The notes under the pieces: model-generated | Databases searched by the model: none | Told to the model about the DNA's origin: nothing | Seen by the model: the letters and a program-made list of their open reading frames with translations, nothing else | Shown: positions 59,801 to 64,000 of the stretch, in pieces | Position numbering within the stretch: the stretch's first letter is position 1 | Layout: the number at the start of each line of letters is the position of its first letter | Assembly (NCBI GenBank): GCA_930367205.1 | Contig: OV884009.1 | Coordinates: 34,233,841-34,297,840, forward strand | Reading direction: 5' to 3' | Length of the DNA: 64,000 bases | Source of the DNA: Acanthosoma haemorrhoidale | Taxonomy: Eukaryota > Arthropoda > Insecta > Hemiptera > Acanthosomatidae | Made by a program: the position numbers and the translations under genes

Positions 59801-60188
59801 GACTTTCATCAACTAAGACGAGAAAAATTTATCAAATTAAATATAAACATAAAAAAGAAGTTGAAGCTAATCCTTACAATATACCTAACTAATGCTATGC
59901 AGTAACTATACTGTATTTTAAATATCTTTAAAACAATTTTACAAGTCAAAAAATTGTTGTTTTATATTTTTTTTATACTTTCAAATTAATACTATTGTTT
60001 TAATACCTCTGAAAAGTTCACAATTTAAACTTATTTGTTGCATATTTTTTAACTGGGCTTTGTTTTCATGTTTAGGTATTGAAAATCGAACAACTGAAAA
60101 TGTAGAACAAGTAAAGGAGAATAACAAGACAGAGAATCTTATAGCCAAACCAGAAATTAATTATGTTATGCAGCAGGAACAAGAGCAG
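36359..60188 (+). CDS. PLEKHA/kramer-like PH-domain adaptor (partial; seven exons in view)
   Basis: Exons 36359-36539, 43090-43300, 45380-46219, 47223-47424, 47523-47844, 53648-57427 and 60076-60188 join in phase through GT-AG introns into 5,649 nt (1,883 codons) with no stop. The N-terminal third starts with a PH domain (LQSWLLKRGSEGLMLWKKRW ... FYFAAENQSQMEEWMKAM), whose W-L-x-K-x-G start, KKRWCVLSD strand and terminal Trp match the PEPP/PLEKHA4-7 group and fly kramer. Such proteins bind phosphoinositides and act at the membrane or cell cortex. The rest is disordered, with SH3-like (APPKPKR), basic-Ser (HSRPHSVDFLEY, RSRSLEG, HTRSLED) and Tyr docking motifs. Both ends of the gene are outside the visible exons. 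Family assignment is from memory of motifs, not a search. Confidence 0.85.
36640..37330 (-). mobile_element. LINE RT C-terminal remnant
   Basis: The minus strand, across several frameshifts, reads LGLKIN-like, then SLSYTKQ/YKTITRP..IYxLEVW, and HLRWLGHVERILEGKLPR. The RRxLRW(F/L)GHVxRM signature marks the C-terminus of a large class of animal LINE reverse transcriptases. A second scrap of the same end lies at 35620-35690. Confidence 0.65.
37331..40234. other. Unassigned intronic DNA
   Basis: No exon or recognisable element. GATGGATGGATGG-type low complexity is nearby (36758-36772). 37490-38050 and 38740-39090 are less AT-rich and could be unrecognised repeats; their frames carry no motif I can name. 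Confidence 0.45.
40235..40628 (+). mobile_element. LINE RT C-terminal remnant (L2/CR1-like end)
   Basis: Near the end, the plus strand reads FLARSAAHWNSLPQNICHVS followed by SLLTFKTLLFRHLL and a stop. This matches the F.R....WNSLP......SL..FK..L signature that ends CR1/L2/Jockey-group RTs. Upstream (40235-40500) the same style of text is present but frameshifted. Confidence 0.6.
41190..41440 (+). mobile_element. Tc1-like transposase C-terminal remnant
   Basis: The plus strand contains a worn FFQADNVNV (second catalytic Asp region, normally QQDN), then NLIENVRDNLRG (normally NPIENVWD.L.R with the catalytic Glu), then PVLETLEELKRIFQDKW and ITQKEISHL. A deletion and at least one frameshift separate these. 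The termini were not found. Confidence 0.6.
41655..41737 (+). repeat. Left arm of an inverted repeat (partner 42354-42439)
   Basis: Bases 41679-41731 are an exact reverse complement of 42361-42413 over 53 bp (core CAATTTTAATCTGGGCTCAT). Imperfect pairing continues outward through TCTCTCTAAT / ATTAGAGAGA. Between the arms lie two TA-rich microsatellites and a candidate LTR-like segment. Confidence 0.85.
41788..41829. repeat. (TA)n microsatellite
   Basis: About 20 uninterrupted TA dinucleotides. Confidence 0.9.
41830..42211. repeat. Candidate solo LTR
   Basis: The segment starts TGTTATGATATTTT, has a TATA-like TTATATAAAAAA near 41868, an AATAAA signal near 42202 and ends ...AATCA, with ATAT on both sides. 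It is GC-richer than its surroundings. The flank is a TA microsatellite, so the apparent 4-bp duplication is weak evidence. Confidence 0.3.
42354..42439 (-). repeat. Right arm of the inverted repeat
   Basis: Partner of 41655-41737; an (AT)n run follows at about 42439-42460. Confidence 0.85.
42719..42950 (+). repeat. Foldback SINE-like element with two tRNA-type B boxes
   Basis: The right half has a tRNA-like head: ATAGCTCAGTGGACAAAAG (A box) and CCTGGGTACGAACCC (B box) 50-60 bp apart. The left half is its imperfect reverse complement, with GGGATTCAAATCCAG as the second B box. The outer flanks CAAAGAAAAAAGGTA and TACCTTTTTTCTTTG pair as well. The left flank TGATCTGTAATCTCACTG recurs near 25485. 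Confidence 0.65.
43090..43300 (+). CDS. PH adaptor exon: C-terminal half of PH domain
   Basis: Acceptor TTATTACAG, donor TATAG|GTTTGA. It begins in phase 1 (G|AT, Asp) so that LFYYK joins DQSEEKLLGSLILASYEI. It then has KFSFKAEHTNMKTFYFAAEN and MEEWMKAMKCA with the conserved Trp of the last helix. Length and pattern complete a PH domain of about 105 residues. Confidence 0.9.
44322..44398 (-). repeat. tRNA-like SINE
   Basis: On the minus strand GGCTTGCTAAGTTGGTAGAG is an A-box region and GAGGTTCAAGTCCCAATCC a good B box, separated by CTAGATATTGGGGAGG. It is related to 35419-35492, including the T/A-rich tail. Acceptor-stem pairing is absent, so it is not a functional tRNA gene. Confidence 0.65.
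44600..45045 (-). mobile_element. Tc1-like transposon remnant
   Basis: The right end AAACTTTTGACAGCCAGTGT next to TATA is a Tc1/mariner-type terminus. The interior carries minus-strand scraps such as MKWPAQPPNRV-like text (worn WP.QSPDLN). The left terminus is not clear. Confidence 0.45.
45380..46219 (+). CDS. PH adaptor exon: Pro/Ser-rich segment after the PH domain
   Basis: Acceptor TTTTTTTTAG, donor CTATATAG|GTATGA. It enters with T completing a Ser codon and leaves in phase 2. It encodes DDRRKSTDTRVIFQSSRFLE, then QPVYANAPPKPKRL (a Tyr motif beside a PxxPxR-like SH3 ligand), HSRPHSVDFLEYA and a conserved-looking HWSAEEYARKMRQSSMYVK. It is predicted disordered. Confidence 0.9.
46220..47222 (+). 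other. 1.0-kb intron
   Basis: AT-rich; no element assigned. Confidence 0.8.
47223..47424 (+). CDS. PH adaptor exon: short Ser-rich segment
   Basis: Acceptor AATTTTTCCAG, donor CAACAG|GTAAGC. It enters by completing an Arg codon and leaves in phase 0. It reads SQYSFDNNEKTFF, SSARLFRPMSPVV and so on to VNKHQQ. No domain. Confidence 0.85.
47523..47844 (+). CDS. PH adaptor exon: LERLLLWKERM segment
   Basis: It follows a 98-bp intron ending TTTTAG. It starts in phase 0 with RDKPLERLLLWKERMSQSPL, a short amphipathic stretch that looks conserved among PLEKHA-type proteins, and ends in phase 1 before GTAACA (CATCATG|GT). Confidence 0.88.
49600..50600 (-). mobile_element. LINE RT remnant, same family as 18480-19000
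   Basis: Around 50250-50080 the minus strand reads KLQFNIVKSKAIVIGSCLF then SVKKTLV (normally VKNLGL), the segment after the RT palm in many insect LINEs. Lower coordinates continue into thumb-like and C-terminal text (49987-49736) with frameshifts. Confidence 0.55.
50940..52387 (+). mobile_element. Tc1-like DNA transposon, near full length, decayed
   Basis: The left end GTGGATCACAAAAAAAGTGGC and the right end (complement CACTGCTCTACAAACAAAGTGGC) form terminal inverted repeats, flanked by TA on both sides. The plus strand between 51250 and 52160 encodes a transposase in pieces: an ILSDES segment (first Asp), RRPDEHFAEWNVNWRVQFGG, GGISSKVNMELH, FIFMQDNG (second Asp), and WPASSPELNLTEHL (Glu region). 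Several stops and frameshifts inactivate it, and the DNA-binding head is poorly preserved. Confidence 0.8.
53648..57427 (+). CDS. PH adaptor giant exon (3,780 nt): disordered tail with Tyr docking motifs
   Basis: Acceptor CTGTTATTAG, donor TTATCAG|GTTAGA; phase 1 in, phase 1 out, 1,260 codons open. The protein is rich in Ser, Asn, Lys, Glu and Asp, with no folded domain visible. Notable motifs are NYMPMTPRKK (Tyr codon 54856), SPYVEMTQNG (54976), PVYMEVS (55168), YENL (56197), YENV (57058), the Pro-rich SPPPIPTSSPPLDD, and basic-Ser boxes RRPLSADIL, HRSRSLEGLLDD and IRHTRSLEDLDRK. Near the end comes EKLRQWDLMSSAPAM. Such a tail suggests a phosphorylation-dependent scaffold; that is inference. 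The absence of stops over 3.7 kb of AT-rich sequence shows it is truly coding. Confidence 0.9.
57428..60075 (+). other. 2.65-kb intron
   Basis: Contains the LINE remnant at 58700-59620. 58440-58560 has a faint B-box-like GGGTTCAATTC but no convincing tRNA structure. Confidence 0.8.
58700..59620 (-). mobile_element. LINE RT remnant (palm to thumb)
   Basis: Around 58860-58720 the minus strand reads ADDI...LQVSVEEWNDALKIKGLKINP across frameshifts, i.e. the catalytic ADD box followed by the LKIN segment of LINE RTs. Higher coordinates carry upstream palm text (e.g. EDMDSPSEE-like and PG.Q.Q..Y region). Fully degenerate. Confidence 0.55.
60076..60188 (+). CDS. PH adaptor exon: last exon in view
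   Basis: Acceptor TTTTCATGTTTAG, donor GAGCAG|GTTTAT. It completes a Gly codon and reads IENRTTENVEQVKENNKTEN to MQQEQEQ, ending in phase 0. Glu/Gln-rich text may begin the coiled coil typical of the C-terminus in this family. No stop codon, so at least one more exon lies downstream. Confidence 0.8.
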
Positions 60189-60588
60189 GTTTATCTAAAT
60201 ACTTTTTCAATATTATAAGTGAATATAATACAACATTAGAAATTAAAAAGACATATGTATACATCAAATATTGCCCTGGTGTTCTTTGTATAAAAATGTT
60301 TGAATGAGACTTTAATTTAAAAAAATTAAAATATCTACATTTGACTAAAAAATTATCTACTATTTATGTATATAGAAAGAAGTTCATATCTCACGTTGGT
60401 TCTTTACTCTTAATTGAAAATTTGAAATTATTGGAAATGAAAGAGTTAAATAAATTTATAGTGTTGTCTTCGCTGGGTGTCTCCATCCTTTTGGTTAATA
60501 ATGGTGTATACTGCATTCGCTATATTACTGATGATCTTTGAACTGTTATTAACTTCACTTTTTAATTAAGCTGGTAACACACAAATAT
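60189..60588. other. AT-rich spacer
   Basis: Nothing recognisable; the 66-codon frame at 60341-60541 lacks motifs. Confidence 0.5.
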
Positions 60589-60849
60589 TGTCACGTGCCC
60601 AATTTTGAGCACGCAACGGGAGCAGGTAGAGTAAAGAAAAAACCTTTAACAACTATAGGTTCCTTTTATAGTTTATTGTTCCTTCCACCAATATGCGTCA
60701 CATCTCTCTTATTGCCTACTTACAACTCAACTGACTCCCCACTCTGTTACCATCTCCCCACCGCCCCCCACCAGGGGGCTACTCCCACTCTTCTCTATGG
60801 TGATCAAAAGTGGGGGGTGAAGGGGTATCTTTGCCTGACTTAGGTGACA
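60589..60849. repeat. Candidate 261-bp solo LTR
   Basis: It begins TGTCACGTGCCC and ends TTAGGTGACA, so the ends are the inverted hexamer TGTCAC/GTGACA, flanked by ATAT at 60585-60588 and 60850-60853. It is richer in GC than its surroundings and contains TTATAGTTTATT. No internal retroviral-type sequence adjoins it. It could also be a small inverted-repeat DNA element. Confidence 0.5.
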
Positions 60850-62690
60850 ATATTACTGGTAGATCAATACTACCCAATTCATTCGGCGGCCATTAACATA
60901 TAGTTTTGATCACAATCTCAATACTATTACACTCCTTTTCCCTCATTTAACTACTTTACCCACTGGCCTCTCTTGAGTCTCGATTTATACTTAAACTATA
61001 TACCAATAATAATAACCTAACAGGATTACTGATACTGAAGCAGGAGGTACTAGCATCTACAGAACATGAAGATATTCAAAAGCTTGATATGATCGCCAAT
61101 AAGATATTAGATGTGCAGCAGCCTTTCAATGATGCAGTTTCAGAGAATGTATAGCTTCAGGAAAATCGGTCTGTCAAGACAGGCTATCTCAGAAATTCTC
61201 CGGGCCGAAAGTACAGATCTGAAATCGTGGTCAATTCCAAATTCTTTGAAATTCGCAGATGTTTCACCAAAAACGAGGAAGAAGTTGGAATAACGAACGG
61301 ACTACTATCACTATAGATTTTGCAAGAAAGCCACCAAGTAAAGAAAACCTTGTAGGTGGAAAGTCAGGGAACTTGAGGCAACAATGGCAGAGGCTGATCC
61401 TGTTGTGATGAAGCACCGTCAACTTTTTGTATTGGATCGCCAATCGGAATTCAGATGGTGCAGAATATCTGCCCCTTACTTGGTTAGTCTTTTTAGAACC
61501 ATGGCTCTCCAAATGAATATTCAAAGTGGATTCAATGGATCAAATGGGGCCTTTATCCATCGTTGATCCTAGACCACGTATCTAAGACTTATTCTACACA
61601 AACGACTCACTTGGGGCCCACTTTACGTCCCACGACAAGAAACTATCTGATGATTCAAACTAATTCTTCGTCTCGTGGACAATCGTTAAAAAATAACAAT
61701 AGAAAAGAAGAGACTGATTTACACAAGGATATTCCAATCTACCTCATCCTACAGAATAGAAGTCTGGGTGAGTGCCAAGCCCTCCAATATTCTTCCCAAC
61801 CAATCCCTGCAATCCAGAATCCTCCGCAAGATAGCCAATGCATGCTCCCTTCTATACGTCCCCGCCCTCAAAACGGGAGGCGAGAAATCTCCGCCGAATG
61901 CTCGGAGAAGGTCATGTGATCAGAAATGCGTCACGCATGCTCAAAACGAATAGTGCTCTCACCCGGTTCACGACTCCGTGTGAATCCGCTTTAAGATTAC
62001 ACTTTGAAGCCGGCAATGCGACCAAAATGTCTAGAAAAAAAAAAGTCGAAGTCAATGCAATTGAAATTGCATATAGTATAAAATACGTGGTTCTGGGGAA
62101 AAAGTAAATAAGTCTAAAATCATATATTTTCAGAGCGTTTTTTAACATCCCTGCAAATCACGTGTTTGGTTATACAGAGGTAATAGTTTTATTGATAGAA
62201 AAAATTAAGACTTTTCAAAACATTGTCTACAAACAGTGATATTTGTGTTTATACATATTGATATTTTGTGTTTGAAATTCAAATAAAGGTGTTTTCTCTC
62301 TAAATACGTTTTATAAAATTTGATTAGTGGTCAAATATTTACACTGCACACCACCATCCTATGCAATGTTCTAAAAATGCCTCAATATTGGTGATTTAGG
62401 TGTGATGTATCTGGCATGCACAGTTACCCGCAGAGCAGGGAATAGTGGAACTGTATTGTATCCACAGATAAGCAGTGGATGTTAATATAGAAACCAGTGC
62501 ATTCCACAGCTGATTTATATTTTTGGCTCATGCACCTTTGACTTTTCTTATTACGACTTCTTGATTTTAACGTGTTGTGCCAACTTAACCATGGACAAGT
62601 AATGTATAAGTAACCCTCTTCACAGGCCAAAAAGTACCCGCCTTCTTTTTATATTTTTCATGTATCAATAAACTTACGGTGTCAGCGTGA
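60850..62690. other. Spacer with unassigned retroelement-like scraps
   Basis: 61020-61300 reads weakly like a Gag segment (KLDMIANKILDVQQPFNDA) with an early stop. 61740-61870 on the plus strand gives PSNILPNQSLQSRILRKIAN, similar in style to the KIQSFQSKVLR..ANAP thumb of Jockey RTs. Neither is secure. I found no further exon of the PH adaptor with clear splice sites. Confidence 0.4.
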
Positions 62691-63830
62691 AGAGAGGCGG
62701 GATTAGTTCACAATCCCGATTCAACGTCGCTCACTAGGGACGCTAGCCCAATCGACCATAATTGGTCGGAATAATGGCTTTCTTGATTGGTCGGAATAAG
62801 CGGGCCTCTCATCGACCGCTCGCAGAACATACCAATATAACCCGTCTCTTCTGAGATTTTCGGCTAGAGGATTCATTAACTGCTGAGAATTCGAAAAGTC
62901 TCCTGACTCTACTAAAAGAAGGAGAAAAAGAAATACGAGTATGACCACCAAGATGGAGGTCGAAAGCTCCCGGGAGGTCCCTGCCATCACCCTAAGGAAG
63001 ACGATAGAAGGCGTAACTGTCTACTCTGAGCATAAGGCATACAGGATTAAAATCTTAGACCTCCTGCAAAAAGGAGGCAAACCACACCATTTCTTTGCTC
63101 CAAGGGCCGTACAGAGGAACAAGAAGTTTCTCGTTCTAGGGCTAGATGTCTAGGAGGACATCAACCTTATAGTCAGCTCCTTCAAGGTTCCAAAAAACGG
63201 ACCCCTTAGGACAGAAGAGGGAGATCTCTTCTCTCCTCGTCACAGCTCAACCATTGGAGGCGTTAAATACCCTGAAGGGAGTTAGAGATATCAGCCACCT
63301 GTTTGTTGTTTCTCGCGGTTGTATATAAAGAGCAGAGGGGTATACCCAATGGCTTTCACCACAGAGGCAACCCGCAGGCCACCTTTACCATCGATCTCCT
63401 TGTGACCAAGTAGCCACATCACATCACGAATGGCACCACCCTGTACTTCGTTACGTCGGACCACAGGCCAGTACTTATGCAGGGGACAGTAAAGTGGCGA
63501 ACCCTCGCCCCGCAATATGGGACTTTTCGTCCCGACTGGGAGTTGCATCGGCCGTAAATTTACCATTCCCGCATACAATGCTAGAGTTCTCCGCGCCAAA
63601 GAAGAAGTGGATCATCAACTGTCATTCATTACTGAAGCGATTGTCGATGCTGCTGCTGATCCCGAAGTATAGCAGGCTTCCACTCACTCTACAGCCACCA
63701 CCATACCACATTCTGAAACTTATTGAGCAATAATTAGAAGAATACGTGGTACAGGATCAGAGGCCGTCAAGCTAAGACGATTGTGAATTCTCTTACTACG
63801 CAAATCTGAAGTTTGGTGTGAATCTGAAAG
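62690..63830 (+). mobile_element. LINE family B copy with internal deletion (ORF1 fused to endonuclease)
   Basis: A leader (62690-62940) with the repeated ATTGGTCGGAATAA precedes ORF1 starting MTTKMEVESSREVP. ITLRKTIEGVTVYSEHKAYR to KKFLVLGLDV follows, then a stop at 63151-63153. After about 63340 the sequence jumps to ORF2 endonuclease (HRGNPQATFTIDLL, SDHRPVL, KEEVDHQLSFITEAIVDAA) and ends near the segment NSLTTQI. The zinc knuckles and the start of ORF2 are missing, so an internal deletion of more than 1 kb relative to the full-length copy joins the two ORFs. Confidence 0.8.
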
Positions 63831-64000
63831 ACGGTAAAGTGCCGTTGGAGCTTCCAAAGCAGTGTAAGGTCGGTTTTCTCTTCAGATTGATATTTGGTAA
63901 TACGCGCTTTTTAAATCAATATTACTGCGGACGTTATATCTAGCTATATTGGAAGCAATTTTTTCTAATGATGGTATAGGGTAAGCAGTATAAAGTAATG

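Noticed and set aside
61111..61293. Further exon of the PH adaptor gene
   Set aside because: No acceptor/donor pair in the required phase, and the text resembles decayed retroelement Gag more than the adaptor.

Overview
The window looks like part of an arthropod nuclear genome, most likely insect and possibly hemipteran. It is AT-rich, has GT-AG introns of up to many kilobases, holds one host gene, and is crowded with decayed eukaryotic transposable elements (Jockey-like and other LINEs, BEL/Pao, Gypsy, Tc1-like, tRNA-like SINEs). I see no prokaryotic gene, CRISPR array, rRNA gene or intact tRNA gene. The species cannot be named from the sequence alone.

Host gene. Seven in-phase coding exons on the + strand (36359-60188) encode 1,883 codons of a pleckstrin-homology adaptor of the PLEKHA4-7 (PEPP)/insect kramer type. 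The PH domain is split over exons 36359-36539 and 43090-43300. A long disordered, Ser/Asn-rich tail follows, mostly in one 3.78-kb exon (53648-57427). The tail carries a cluster of YxxM and YxN motifs like those of IRS/Gab/DOS docking proteins. The gene is open at both ends: no start or stop codon is in view. A possible extra exon lies far upstream at 12638-12687, but its phase does not fit directly.

Mobile elements. Two Jockey-like LINE families recur. Family A is at 1-917(-), 2047-2466(+), 8588-8905(-) and 9957-10563(-). Family B is at about 2500-3093(-), 5355-5500(-), 5887-6340(-), 19061-23441(+, full length with a 10-bp target-site duplication), 29600-30640(-, mosaic), 30665-30741(-), 30757-32541(-, 15-bp duplication) and about 62690-63830(+). 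Other LINE remnants are at 18480-19000, 35620-35690, 36640-37330, 40235-40628, 49600-50600 and 58700-59620. A deleted BEL/Pao element (13096-16522), a Gypsy remnant (26850-29320), a Tc1-like transposon (50940-52387), a long foldback element (34469-35154), inverted-repeat and SINE-like structures (41655-42950, 44322-44398) and two candidate solo LTRs complete the picture.

Layout. 1-12600 is LINE debris and unassigned DNA, with one tRNA-like SINE. 12600-36350 would be a 24-kb intron if the upstream exon is real, and it carries the largest elements. 36350-60190 is the PH adaptor gene with element-filled introns. 60190-64000 holds a candidate solo LTR, retroelement scraps and a family B LINE; the gene's 3' end must lie beyond the window.
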